Part shown: positions 8,497 to 16,506 of the stretch, piece after piece
Layout of the letters: each line of letters starts with the position of its first letter
How positions within the stretch are numbered: position 1 is the first letter of the stretch
Assembly: GCF_000814025.1 (NCBI RefSeq)
Contig: NZ_JWLL01000004.1
Coordinates: forward strand, 124,001-188,000
DNA from: Tateyamaria sp. ANG-S1
GTDB taxonomy: Bacteria; Pseudomonadota; Alphaproteobacteria; Rhodobacterales; Rhodobacteraceae
Length of the DNA stretch: 64,000 bases
Direction of reading: 5' to 3'
Program-made: the position numbers and the translations under genes
Notes under the pieces: model-generated
Told to the model about the DNA's origin: nothing
The model's input: only the letters and a program-made list of their open reading frames with translations
Databases searched by the model: none

Positions 8497-9509
8497 CACG
8501 CCTCCTCCAATACGATCTTCCGCCCCGCGTCAGCCGAGGCATAGATCGCATCCTTCACCGCAATCACCCGCAGATAGTCCCGCGCCTCGTTCTCCAAGGT
8601 GGTGCAACCCTTCATCGCGCCAACCACATGAGACTGCAGCGCATGCACGCAATCGCCACCAAACCCGTCCCACGTATCGGGACCAAGCACCGTCTGAACC
8701 ATATCCGACCCGAACCCGCGCCGCGTCACCGCCCCATCCCCCGACAACGCCAACACACCGCATGTCCCCTCGATCAGCGCCTCCCCCATCGTCCGGCGCA
8801 AATTATCCGCCACATGATCCAGATGCCGGTTCCCATCAAAGAGTGCCCGCACCGGCCCGTGATCAAAGATCACATGCCCCGCATCCTCGCCCGCAATCAC
8901 AGGATTAATGCGCCGCAGGTCGGCATAGACAGCCTCAGCAGGCCCAAACAGGTAGGCAAACGTATCCACCCAATGCACCGCCGTCTCATGCACGAGAAAG
9001 CGGGGCATCTCCTGAAAATACGGCTGGCGATCCAGATAGGCCTCCGGCCCCTGGCCGTCACCGGGCCGCAAGCGAAAGGTCGCGTTCAGCACCTCGCCAA
9101 TCGACCCTGCCTCCAGCTCCGCCTTGATGGCGCGATACCACGGCTGAAACCGAAAATTCTCATGCACAATCAAACGCGCTCCCGCAGCCTCCGCCTCGGC
9201 TACGATCCTGCGCGCTTCCTCCAGATCCATGCAAAACGGCTTCTGGCAGATGATCCACTTCACCCCCGCCGTCAGTGCGGCCCGGATGGTCGCTGCATGC
9301 GCGGGCGGCGGCAGAATGACATCCAGCAGATCAGGCGCCGCCTCGGTCAACATCGCCCCCAGATCGTCAAAGGCAGGCGCACCCGTCGCCGCCGCCTTCT
9401 CGCGATCCAGATCGCAGGCGCCAACAACTTCAACGCCCTCCATCCGCGCCCAACTGCCATAGTGGAACTGGCTGAAATAGCCCGCCCCGACACCGGCGAC
9501 CCGTATCAT
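8496..9509 (-). CDS. Gfo/Idh/MocA-family oxidoreductase
   Basis: The 337-residue protein has an N-terminal Rossmann nucleotide-binding domain ([20 protein letters not shown]) and the family's catalytic lysine motif in the form QKPF near residue 90, where most members have EKP. The C-terminal alpha/beta domain includes ENFRFQPWYRAI and VHETAVHWVDTFAYLFG. Members oxidise sugars, inositols or other polyols with NAD(P). It overlaps the upstream dehydrogenase gene by four bases (9506-9509) and the downstream GntR gene, so the three are one operon. Substrate unknown. Confidence 0.87.
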   Translation of the reverse strand: MIRVAGVGAGYFSQFHYGSWARMEGVEVVGACDLDREKAAATGAPAFDDLGAMLTEAAPDLLDVILPPPAHAATIRAALTAGVKWIICQKPFCMDLEEARRIVAEAEAAGARLIVHENFRFQPWYRAIKAELEAGSIGEVLNATFRLRPGDGQGPEAYLDRQPYFQEMPRFLVHETAVHWVDTFAYLFGPAEAVYADLRRINPVIAGEDAGHVIFDHGPVRALFDGNRHLDHVADNLRRTMGEALIEGTCGVLALSGDGAVTRRGFGSDMVQTVLGPDTWDGFGGDCVHALQSHVVGAMKGCTTLENEARDYLRVIAVKDAIYASADAGRKIVLEEA

Positions 9510-10582
9510 GCCAGCGCCCCCTGAATCGCGGCGACCACCTGCGCGGTATCTGCTGACCCGCCCAGATCGCGGGTCAGCACGCGGCCCTCTGACACCACCG
9601 CATCGACAGCATCTCGCAACCGCTTCGCATCCGCAGCCATGGCAGGCACGTCATGCCGCCCCGCCAGCCAATCCAGCATCATCGCGCCGGACAGGATCAT
9701 CGCCATCGGGTTCGCCACCCCTTGGCCCGCGATGTCCGGGGCAGAGCCATGGCACGGCTGAAACACCGCATGATCCGTCCCAATATCCGCCGACGGTGCC
9801 AACCCAAGGCCACCCATCAACCCGGCCCCCAGATCCGACAGAATGTCGCCAAACATGTTCTCAGTGACCATCACGTCGAACGACCATGGCCGTTCCACCA
9901 TCCACAGCGCGGTCGCATCGACATAGGCGTGATCCGCCTCGATCTCCGGATGCTTCGCGGCTTCCGCATCAAACATCTCGCGAAAGAAGGCGAAGGCGCG
10001 GAACACGTTGGCCTTGTCCACGCAAGTCACCTTGCCCGGCCCCTGACCGGACGCCTTGCGCGCCTGCGCCATGTCAAAGGCAAAGCGGAACAACGGCTCC
10101 GAAATCTCTCGGGTGATGCGCAAGGTCTCGCGCGCCTCGTCGGGTTCCACCTCTCCTCGGCCCTGGGTATAGAAAAGCCCCTCCGTGCTCTCGCGTATCA
10201 GCACGAAGTCCACCGGCCTGTCAGTGGCGAGCGGCGTCGGCTGCCCGGGCCGGATTGTCACGGGCCGGACCCCGGCAAACAGCGTCAGCGCCTTGCGCAA
10301 CTCGATCTGCGGTGCAATCTCGGTCCCGTCCTCATAGCGAATACTCGGCAGGCCCATCGCCGAAAGCAGGATAGCGTCTGCCGCACGCGCACCGTCCATT
10401 GACGCCGCGGGCAGGCTCTCGCCCGTCTTGGCATAATGCGCTGCCCCGGCAGGCAGGTGCGTCCACCCCAACTCATAGCCGGACCCCGCCGCCATGCGTG
10501 CCAACAACTCGACCGTCGGCGCCATGATCTCCGGCCCGATTCCATCCCCTTCAAAAACGGCGATGTTGAATGTTTTGGTCAT
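9506..10582 (-). CDS. isocitrate/isopropylmalate-family dehydrogenase (tartrate dehydrogenase-like)
   Basis: The 358-residue protein has the beta-decarboxylating dehydrogenase fold: [16 protein letters not shown] at residues 12-27, the substrate arginines in [13 protein letters not shown] and [21 protein letters not shown] with the catalytic lysine, and the metal site [23 protein letters not shown]. It lacks leu-operon neighbours and sits with a Gfo/Idh protein and GntR regulator, so a tartrate/D-malate or related 2-hydroxyacid dehydrogenase is more likely than leucine synthesis. I chose the ATG at 10582 (MTKTFNIAV); upstream in-frame codons lack support. It is divergent from the ABM/MBL pair. 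Confidence 0.85.
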   Translation of the reverse strand: MTKTFNIAVFEGDGIGPEIMAPTVELLARMAAGSGYELGWTHLPAGAAHYAKTGESLPAASMDGARAADAILLSAMGLPSIRYEDGTEIAPQIELRKALTLFAGVRPVTIRPGQPTPLATDRPVDFVLIRESTEGLFYTQGRGEVEPDEARETLRITREISEPLFRFAFDMAQARKASGQGPGKVTCVDKANVFRAFAFFREMFDAEAAKHPEIEADHAYVDATALWMVERPWSFDVMVTENMFGDILSDLGAGLMGGLGLAPSADIGTDHAVFQPCHGSAPDIAGQGVANPMAMILSGAMMLDWLAGRHDVPAMAADAKRLRDAVDAVVSEGRVLTRDLGGSADTAQVVAAIQGALA

Positions 10583-10641
10583 GGCACGGGTCCCTTTCGG
10601 CATAAGCTGATGAAAAGCGACTCGCTTCTCGTATGCGCTTG

Positions 10642-10649
10642 TGTATACA
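10642..10649. promoter_or_regulatory. candidate GntR/FCD operator TGTATACA
   Basis: The perfect 8-base palindrome TGTATACA sits in the 132-base divergent region between the dehydrogenase operon and the ABM/MBL pair. FCD-type GntR proteins commonly bind sites of the ATNGTATACNAT kind, and the regulator gene at 7834 is the natural partner. Confidence 0.4.
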
Positions 10650-10714
10650 TTAACGCATAATTTATCAAATACCCTTCCGCATCCACTGCGAAGGATCAGC
10701 ACAAGGACCACCCC

Positions 10715-11008
10715 ATGCCCTACGCCGTCACCGTCATCTTCGACCTCAAACCGGGCACGCAAGAGGCGTTCATGCCGCTGATCCTCAACAACGCGCGCTG
10801 TTCAGTGCGGGATGAACCCGGCTGCCAGCAATTCGACGTCTGCACCGACCCCACGCAGCCCGACACGGTGTTCCTCTATGAACTCTACGACGATCTGGCG
10901 GCGTTCGAGGCGCATCAACAGATGCCGCACTACCTCGAAACAGGACCCAAGATCAGTGACATGATCGCCGACAAGACACTGAAAACATTCGAAAAGGTCA
11001 ACAGATGA
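10715..11008 (+). CDS. antibiotic biosynthesis monooxygenase (ABM)-domain protein
   Basis: A 97-residue single-domain protein with the ABM dimeric alpha/beta barrel pattern: AVTVIFDLKPGTQEAFMPLI, a GCQQFDVC strand and VFLYELYDDLAAFEAHQQ, then MPHYLETGPKI. Relatives include YgiN-type quinol monooxygenases and small enzymes or isomerases of catabolic pathways. It overlaps the following metallo-hydrolase gene by four bases (ATGA), so the two are translationally coupled and likely act on one pathway with the divergent dehydrogenase operon. Confidence 0.82.
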   Translation: MPYAVTVIFDLKPGTQEAFMPLILNNARCSVRDEPGCQQFDVCTDPTQPDTVFLYELYDDLAAFEAHQQMPHYLETGPKISDMIADKTLKTFEKVNR

Positions 11009-11799
11009 CCTACGAGGTCTACGCCATCAAATACGCCGAGCAAACGGCGCGGGTGCGTGGCGACAACTACATGTTTGACGACAACCACGACGCGCCGGAC
11101 CCCATCGACTTCTACATGTGGCTGATCCGGGGCGAGGGGCGCGTGATCCTCGTCGACACCGGCTTTGACGCCGCCGAAGGGCAGGCGCGCGGCCGCCCCA
11201 TCCGCCTCGATCCGGGCGAGGCTTTGAAGCCCTTCGGCCTGCAACCCGAGGACGTCACCGAGATCATCGTCACCCACCTCCACTTCGATCACGCTGGCGG
11301 TCTGCACCTCTTCCCCAACGCGCAGCTGCACCTGCAAACGGCCGAGATGGCCTATGCCACCGGCCCCTGCATGTGCCACGCGGCCCTGCGCTTTCCCTTC
11401 ACCGTGGGCCACGTGGTCGAGGCTGTGCAGCGGCTTTATTCCGGCAAGGTCACCTTCCACGACGGCGACAGCGAGATTGCCGAAGGCATCACCGTCCACC
11501 GGGTTGGCGGGCACACAAAGGGGATGCAGGCGGTGCGTGTCCGTACGCAAGCCGGGTGGCTGGTGCTGGCGTCAGATGCCGCGCATTTCTACGGGAACTT
11601 CCTGCAAGGCGTGCCGTTCCCCATTGTGGTCGACATGCAGGACATGCTGGACGGGTTCGCGGCCATCCAGCGGCTCGCCAGTGCGCCAAAACTGGTGGTG
11701 CCGGGGCATGACCCGCTGGTGCGTCAGCATTTCCCCGCGGGGATGGCCGAGCATATCACCCGGCTGGACATGGGCCCGCTGACCGACCCGACGCTGTAG
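11005..11799 (+). CDS. metallo-beta-lactamase-fold hydrolase, AHL-lactonase-like
   Basis: A 264-residue MBL-fold enzyme. The zinc motif is TH91-L-H93-F-D95-H96-AGG, with later ligands in VGGHTKGMQAV, ASDAAHFYGN and VPGHDPLV. The N-terminal segment around NYMFDDNHDAPDPIDFYMW resembles the N-acyl-homoserine-lactonase branch. Given its neighbours (ABM protein, sugar-acid-type dehydrogenases, GntR), hydrolysis of a catabolic lactone is at least as likely as quorum quenching. A weak terminator-like hairpin follows at 11823. Confidence 0.85.
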   Translation: MTYEVYAIKYAEQTARVRGDNYMFDDNHDAPDPIDFYMWLIRGEGRVILVDTGFDAAEGQARGRPIRLDPGEALKPFGLQPEDVTEIIVTHLHFDHAGGLHLFPNAQLHLQTAEMAYATGPCMCHAALRFPFTVGHVVEAVQRLYSGKVTFHDGDSEIAEGITVHRVGGHTKGMQAVRVRTQAGWLVLASDAAHFYGNFLQGVPFPIVVDMQDMLDGFAAIQRLASAPKLVVPGHDPLVRQHFPAGMAEHITRLDMGPLTDPTL

Positions 11800-11822
11800 C
11801 AAAACCGCTCGCGAAACAGGCG

Positions 11823-11858
11823 AAAACACGCAAATTGCCCCCGCAAACTGCGCGTTTT
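11823..11858 (+). terminator. imperfect hairpin with T run after the MBL gene
   Basis: Two 16-base arms pair at 13 of 16 positions around a CCCC loop, with the 3' arm ending in TTTT. Position 24 bases after the MBL stop suits a factor-independent terminator, though the mismatches weaken the call. Confidence 0.4.
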
Positions 11859-11956
11859 GTCACGTCAGTGCGAGAACGCCGTCGTGGAGTTGTTGCGTGC
11901 GCCGGTCGTTCTTACCTGTGGGGAACCCGAGGTTCCGCGTGAAAGGGAGCGCCCGC

Positions 11957-13051
11957 ATGTCAGGCACAAATGGCCGTGCCAAACGGCACGAAAAGTCCAT
12001 CAACCTCGCTCTGCAGGGCGGCGGCTCGCATGGGGCCTTCACCTGGGGCGTCCTCGACCGGATGTTCGAGGAGGACCGGCTGTGGATCGAGGCCATTAGC
12101 GGCACCTCTGCCGGGGCCATGAACGCCGTGGTCGCCACGCAAGGCATGTATGACGCAGGTGCGGCGGGTGCGCGGCAGGCGCTGGAAGATTTCTGGCGCG
12201 CGGTGAGCGTGGCGGGGCAGGGCAGTCCGATCCAGCGGACGCCACTTGATAGGATGCTGGGGTCCTGGTCGCTGGATGCCTCACCCGGTTACCTGATGAT
12301 GGATATGATGAGCCGGATGGCCTCGCCCTATGATTTGAACCCGATGGGCTTTAATCCGCTGCGCGATGTGGTTGAGCGGTTCGTCGACTTCGACAAGGTC
12401 GCGAAATGCGATGACATGGGTCTCTATATCTCGGCCACGAATGTTGAGACGGGGCGCGCGCGGGTCTTTCACCGGCACGAGGTGACGCTGGATGTGGTCA
12501 TGGCCTCGGCCTGTTTGCCCAACATGTTCAAGGCGGTCGAGATTGACGGGGTGCCCTATTGGGATGGTGGGTTCATGGGGAACCCGGTGCTGTTTCCCTT
12601 TATCGACCATTCGCCGTCCTCGGACATTGTGATCGTGCAGATCAACCCGCTGAAGCGTCCGGGCACGCCGCGGCAGGCGCGGGATATTCAGAACCGGGTG
12701 AATGAGATCACGTTCAACGCCTCGCTTTTGCGGGATTTGCGGACCATCGACCTGATCCACCGCCTGATCGAGGAAGGGGCGCTGTCGGACAAGGACTACC
12801 GGGTGATGAACATGCACATGATCGATGGGTGCGAGGACATGCTGGCGCTTGATGCGTCCTCCAAGCTGAATTCGGAATGGGCGTTTTTGATCCATCTGCG
12901 CGATATGGGGCGGGATTATGCGGACCGTTGGTTGAGGACGCATTTCGACAAGATCGAACAGGAAAGCACGCTGGATCTGCGTGAGATGTTTGATGACTTC
13001 GGCGCGCCGCACGGGGCGAATGTGGTGGAGCTGAAAGCACGGCGGGGGTGA
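11957..13051 (+). CDS. patatin-like phospholipase
   Basis: A 364-residue patatin-family lipid hydrolase. The oxyanion loop GGGSHG is at residues 21-26, the nucleophile elbow GTSAG has Ser51, and the catalytic aspartate lies in YWDGGFMGNP. A region near residues 110-150 (MMDMMSRMASPYDLNPMGFN) and VNEITFNASLLRDLRTIDLI near 250 match bacterial patatin-like proteins of this size. No signal peptide is visible, so it is probably cytoplasmic or membrane-associated. GAAAGGGAG lies just before the ATG at 11957; upstream in-frame sequence has no ribosome site. It appears monocistronic. Confidence 0.9.
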   Translation: MSGTNGRAKRHEKSINLALQGGGSHGAFTWGVLDRMFEEDRLWIEAISGTSAGAMNAVVATQGMYDAGAAGARQALEDFWRAVSVAGQGSPIQRTPLDRMLGSWSLDASPGYLMMDMMSRMASPYDLNPMGFNPLRDVVERFVDFDKVAKCDDMGLYISATNVETGRARVFHRHEVTLDVVMASACLPNMFKAVEIDGVPYWDGGFMGNPVLFPFIDHSPSSDIVIVQINPLKRPGTPRQARDIQNRVNEITFNASLLRDLRTIDLIHRLIEEGALSDKDYRVMNMHMIDGCEDMLALDASSKLNSEWAFLIHLRDMGRDYADRWLRTHFDKIEQESTLDLREMFDDFGAPHGANVVELKARRG

Positions 13052-13053
13052 TG

Positions 13054-13069
13054 TGTCCCCGCGGGGACA
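13054..13069. repeat. 16-base perfect palindrome TGTCCCCGCGGGGACA, intergenic copy
   Basis: This exact palindrome follows the patatin stop codon by two bases and recurs exactly at 59306-59321 inside cobL, with a 14-of-16 copy at 59241. AAAAA follows on the plus strand rather than T, so it is not an obvious plus-strand terminator. Confidence 0.6.
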
Positions 13070-13110
13070 AAAAGGTGAAAGCTTGTGTTCTCAATGAGTT
13101 GGAGGGCGCG

Positions 13111-13126
13111 TTAACCGCTTTTTAAC
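13111..13126. promoter_or_regulatory. CtrA-like box TTAA-N7-TTAAC
   Basis: TTAA-CCGCTTT-TTAAC matches the alphaproteobacterial CtrA consensus exactly. It lies in the 204-base convergent gap between the patatin gene and dppDF, 42 bases after the TGTCCCC palindrome; the cobL copy of that palindrome also has a TTAA-N7-TTAAC box beside it. Confidence 0.4.
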
Positions 13127-13196
13127 CGTGGTGTTTGGCTGGCTTTTCCGCCTTTTTTGAATGTGCGCTTGCGCGCGCGCGATCTATTTTTGCTGA

Positions 13197-13219
13197 CGAG
13201 GGGGCTGTCTGCCCCCTCG
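13197..13219. terminator. GC-rich hairpin and conserved 3' element between convergent genes
   Basis: CGAGGGGGC-TGTCT-GCCCCCTCG forms a perfect 9-base stem. It is followed by CTCCCCCGAAGG, then TATTTTTGGCCAGAAGAAAG (to about 13253), directly at the stop of dppDF. From memory, closely similar strings sit at gene ends in many Rhodobacteraceae genomes. It probably terminates or processes one or both convergent transcripts. Confidence 0.6.
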
Positions 13220-13255
13220 AGCTCCCCCGAAGGTATTTTTGGCCAGAAGAAAGGG

Positions 13256-14968
13256 TTAGGCGTTTTCGAGCCCTTCGGTGGAGAGGCCTTCGAGTTTTGG
13301 CATGAGGTGCAGGAGTTCCTTGGTGTACTCTGCATTGGGGTTTGCGAAGAGTTGTTCGGTATCCGCCACCTCGACCATTTGGCCCTGGCGCATGACGCCG
13401 ACGCGGTCGCACATTTGGCGCACCACGGGCAGGTCGTGGCTGATGAAGAGCATGGTGAGGCCGAGATGTTCCTGCAGGTCCTTGAGGATGTTGAGCACCT
13501 GCGCCTGAATCGAGACGTCGAGGGCGGAGGTGGGCTCATCACAAATGAGGAAGCGCGGTTGGGTGGCGAGCGCGCGGGCGATGGAGATGCGTTGGCGCTG
13601 GCCGCCTGAAAATTCGTGGGGGTATTTGCGGCCTGCTTCGGCGCCCAAGCCCACGCGGTCGAGGAGTTCGTCGACGCGGGTTTGGACGGCGCTGCCGGTG
13701 AGGAGTTTGTGGTGGAGGACCGGTTCAGCGACGATGGCGTCAACGCGCATGCGCGGGTTGAGGCTGCTGAATGGGTCCTGGAAAATCATCTGGATTTGGC
13801 GGCGGTAGGCATCGCGTTCGGCGCGTGAGGCCAGTTGCGTGATGTCGGTGTCGTCGAAGTAGATGTGCCCGCCATCGGTGTCGTAGAGCGTGGCGATCAT
13901 GCGGGCGACGGTGGATTTGCCGGAGCCGGATTCGCCGACGAGGCCGAACACTTCGCCCTCGCGGATGTCGAAGCTGACCTTGTCCACGGCTGTGAACATC
14001 TTGCGCCATGCGGGTATTATGGAGGCGCGTTGGGTGAATTCCTTGGTGATCCCGTCCACCTGCACCAGCGTGCCGGTTTTGGATTTGGGGGGCGTCGGCC
14101 AGTTACGCGCGAGGTCTTCGATCGCGAAGCGGGTGCTTCGACCGCCATAGGAAAGCTGCGGGAAGCGGTGAACCTTGAGTGTGGCGCGGGGGACGGCGGC
14201 GATGAGGGACTTGGTATATTCGTGTTTTGGCGCGCCCATGACCTGTTTGGTCGTGCCCGTTTCCACCACTTCGCCCTGATACATGACCGTGACGCGGTCG
14301 GTGGTGTCGGCGATGACACCCATGTCGTGAGTGATGAGGATGACGCCGACTTGCCGTTCGCGCGCGAGTTCCTTGATCAGGTCGAGGATTTGGGCCTGTA
14401 TCGAGACGTCGAGCGCGGTTGTGGGTTCGTCCGCGATGATGACATCGGGTTCCGAGCAGAGGGCGAGGGCGATGACCACGCGCTGGCGCATGCCGCCGGA
14501 GAACTGGTGGGGGTACTGTTTGACGCGCTCGGCTGGGTCCGGGATGCCGACGCGGTCGAGCAGCTCCACGGCGCGGGCCTTGGCCGCTTTGTCGCCGAGT
14601 TTCAGGTGCGCTTCGATGGTTTCAGTCAGCTGTTCTTCGACCGTGAGGAGCGGGTTGAGGGAGGTCAGCGGGTCCTGGAAGATCATGGAGATCTTGGCGC
14701 CGCGCAGCGCGCGCATGGCCGAGGCGTCGCGGCCGGAGATTTCTTCGTTCCGGAAGTTGACTGTGCCGCCCGCGATGTGCCCCGGCGGGTCAATCAGGCC
14801 CATGACCGCGGCGCCGATGGTGGATTTGCCCGCGCCGGATTCGCCGACGAGGCCGTGGATTTCGCCTGGTGCGACCGTGAGATCCGCGCCGTTGACGGCG
14901 ACGAAGGTGCCCTTGCGCGTCGGGTAGTGGACGGAGAGGTCAGAGATGTTGAGGAGGGGGGTGGTCAT
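13256..14968 (-). CDS. peptide ABC transporter, fused double ATPase (DppD-DppF)
   Basis: A 570-residue protein with two complete ABC ATPase modules. The first has Walker A GESGAGKST near residue 40, signature QFSGGMRQR and Walker B ADEPTTALDV. The second has GESGSGKST near 345, EFSGGQRQR and CDEPTSALDV. Between them is the linker typical of the oligopeptide ATPase C-terminus (MYQGEVVETGTT). It powers the DppBC permease encoded at 15552-17487. The fusion of the two ATPases is common in alphaproteobacteria. A plus-strand microprotein pair separates it from dppC. Confidence 0.93.
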   Translation of the reverse strand: MTTPLLNISDLSVHYPTRKGTFVAVNGADLTVAPGEIHGLVGESGAGKSTIGAAVMGLIDPPGHIAGGTVNFRNEEISGRDASAMRALRGAKISMIFQDPLTSLNPLLTVEEQLTETIEAHLKLGDKAAKARAVELLDRVGIPDPAERVKQYPHQFSGGMRQRVVIALALCSEPDVIIADEPTTALDVSIQAQILDLIKELARERQVGVILITHDMGVIADTTDRVTVMYQGEVVETGTTKQVMGAPKHEYTKSLIAAVPRATLKVHRFPQLSYGGRSTRFAIEDLARNWPTPPKSKTGTLVQVDGITKEFTQRASIIPAWRKMFTAVDKVSFDIREGEVFGLVGESGSGKSTVARMIATLYDTDGGHIYFDDTDITQLASRAERDAYRRQIQMIFQDPFSSLNPRMRVDAIVAEPVLHHKLLTGSAVQTRVDELLDRVGLGAEAGRKYPHEFSGGQRQRISIARALATQPRFLICDEPTSALDVSIQAQVLNILKDLQEHLGLTMLFISHDLPVVRQMCDRVGVMRQGQMVEVADTEQLFANPNAEYTKELLHLMPKLEGLSTEGLENA

Positions 14969-15018
14969 GGGTGCAGGCGCTCCATCGCTGGATTTGCACA
15001 GGAATTAGGCGTTATTTC

Positions 15019-15045
15019 GCATGCGCAGCATTTTTGCTGCGATGC
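15019..15045. promoter_or_regulatory. stem-loop upstream of dppDF and the microprotein gene
   Basis: GCAT(G)CGCAGCA-TTTT-TGCTGCGATGC pairs over 11 bases with one bulged G. It lies in the 170-base divergent region between dppDF (minus) and the first microprotein (plus). It may be an operator or leader hairpin; no matching regulator can be named. Confidence 0.35.
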
Positions 15046-15138
15046 GGCGTGAATTGTCTGGGCAACCTTTTCGCGACTTGGCACGTTCACGGCATAGCAC
15101 GACAGGGAGGGCAACCGCGCAGCGCGAGGAGAACGCCC

Positions 15139-15354
15139 ATGTGCCTGACAACTGAAGCTTTGGCCGCCTTTCTGAACATTCTCGGGATGGCTTATGTCAC
15201 GGGCGACGCCCATACGATTACGGTGCATGCCACCGCCGGTGATGTGGAGTGGCATTACGTGGTCAACGAATGGTGCACAGGTGCGCCGCACGCCACGCCC
15301 GCGTCTTTTCTTGCGCAGATTGATCCGCAGTACGGCCCCGAGACGGGCCGCTGA
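15139..15354 (+). CDS. MCLT/EWCTGA microprotein, first of a tandem pair
   Basis: This 71-residue reading frame starts at an ATG preceded by GCGAGGAGAACGCCC, a strong ribosome site. It begins MCLTTEALAAFLNILGMAYV and has a core GDVEWHYVVNEWCTGA near residues 34-49. The next gene encodes a paralogue with the same MCLT start and GDV-W--V--EWCTGA motif, so the frame is real. Two cysteines (positions 2 and near 46) are shared. There is no signal peptide; residues 8-20 are hydrophobic. I do not recognise the family. It lies on the strand opposite the dpp genes, between dppC and dppDF. Confidence 0.6.
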   Translation: MCLTTEALAAFLNILGMAYVTGDAHTITVHATAGDVEWHYVVNEWCTGAPHATPASFLAQIDPQYGPETGR

Positions 15355-15370
15355 CACTGGAGTATTTGAG

Positions 15371-15559
15371 ATGTGTTTGACGGCCCAATCCTTTGGACTG
15401 CTTTTGAGCCTCGTGTCTATGAACAACCTGACGGTCGAGGAGGGGCGTGTGGTTGTGCACTTGCCCGATGGTGACGTGCATTGGTTGGCCGTGGGGGCCG
15501 AGTGGTGCACGGGGGCCGGCGAGTATGCTTTGGATGCGGGAGCGGAGCGGGTCATCTGA
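15371..15559 (+). CDS. MCLT/EWCTGA microprotein, second of a tandem pair
   Basis: A 62-residue protein starting 17 bases after the first microprotein stop. GGAG lies about eight bases before the ATG. It begins MCLTAQSFGLLLSLVSMNN and ends with the core GDVHWLAVGAEWCTGA near residues 34-49 and a short tail. Identity to the first copy is concentrated at the first four residues and the core, and the spacing between them is the same. Its 3' end overlaps the convergent dppC stop by eight bases. A minus-strand frame here is the shadow. Function unknown. Confidence 0.55.
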   Translation: MCLTAQSFGLLLSLVSMNNLTVEEGRVVVHLPDGDVHWLAVGAEWCTGAGEYALDAGAERVI

Positions 15560-16505
15560 GCCTCGGGTTCAGCGCATCACGCAGCCAGTCGCCCAGCAGG
15601 TTGACGCTGAGTGCCAGTGCCAGGAGGGTGCAGGCGGGGAAGAAGAGGATCCACCATTCGCCGGAGAAGAGGAAGCCTTGGCCAATGCGGATCAGGGTGC
15701 CCAGCGATGGCTGTGTGGGTGGGGCGCCGACGCCGAGGAAGCTGAGCGTGGCTTCGGCGATGATGGCGAGGGCCAGCGAGATTGTGGCGATCACGAGGAC
15801 CGGCGACAGGACGTTGGGCAGGATGTGCTGGACCATGATCGCGGGGCCTGAGCGTCCGATCAGGCGGGCGGCCTGGACGTATTCCTTGCTTTTTTCAACC
15901 AGGGTCGCGCCGCGGACGACGCGGGCGAATTGGACCCAGTCGGACAAGCCGATGGCAATGATCAGGACCCAGATGGCCATTTGATCGCGGTATTCGACGG
16001 GCGTGACGCCCTTGGCGATGCCGAAGATCAGCATGGCGACGAGGATGCTAGGAAACGTCAGTTGTACGTCGGCGATGCGCATGATGATGGTTTCGGTCCA
16101 GCCGCCGACATAGCCTGCGACGAGGCCGAGCGTGATGCCGAGCACCATGGCGAAGAGCACGGCGGCGACGCCCACGAAGAGCGAGATGCGCATGCCGTAG
16201 AGGATGGTTGAGAAGACGTCGCGCCCCTGGTCGTCGGTGCCCAGCCAGAAGGTGTCGCCGGTGAAGGCGTTGGGCTCCATCGGTTTGGAAAAGCCGTTCA
16301 TCAGGTTCAGTGAGGCCGGATCGAACGGGTTGTAGGGGGCGATGAGCGGGGCGAAGACTGCGCCGAGGATCAGGAGCATCGCGACGGTGAAGCTGACGAT
16401 GGCCACCGGCGAGCGCTTGAACTGGTAGTAGAAGTCGCTGTCGGCCCAGCGTTGCAGGTGCGTGGGTGCTTTGGACTGTGTCTGGGTTTGGGTGGCGTCG
16501 GTCAT
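15552..16505 (-). CDS. dppC: peptide ABC transporter permease, DppC type
   Basis: A 317-residue inner-membrane permease. It has a cytoplasmic N-terminus with QTQTQSK, a first helix near residues 37-58 (VAIVSFTVAMLLILGAVFAP), the DppC hallmark FWLGTDDQGRDVFSTILYG, and the EAA loop ILPNVLSPVLVIATISLALAIIAEATLSFLGVG in pieces near 235-270. It pairs with DppB, whose gene ends one base upstream; GGAGGACACTAAG precedes this ATG inside the dppB stop region. The C-terminus LLGDWLRDALNPRLR is normal. Confidence 0.92.
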   Translation of the reverse strand: MTDATQTQTQSKAPTHLQRWADSDFYYQFKRSPVAIVSFTVAMLLILGAVFAPLIAPYNPFDPASLNLMNGFSKPMEPNAFTGDTFWLGTDDQGRDVFSTILYGMRISLFVGVAAVLFAMVLGITLGLVAGYVGGWTETIIMRIADVQLTFPSILVAMLIFGIAKGVTPVEYRDQMAIWVLIIAIGLSDWVQFARVVRGATLVEKSKEYVQAARLIGRSGPAIMVQHILPNVLSPVLVIATISLALAIIAEATLSFLGVGAPPTQPSLGTLIRIGQGFLFSGEWWILFFPACTLLALALSVNLLGDWLRDALNPRLR

Positions 16506-16506
16506 C

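Noticed and set aside
14965-15555. 196-residue minus-strand frame over the microprotein pair
   Set aside because: It has no ribosome site or motif, whereas the plus-strand frames are paralogous and have ribosome sites.
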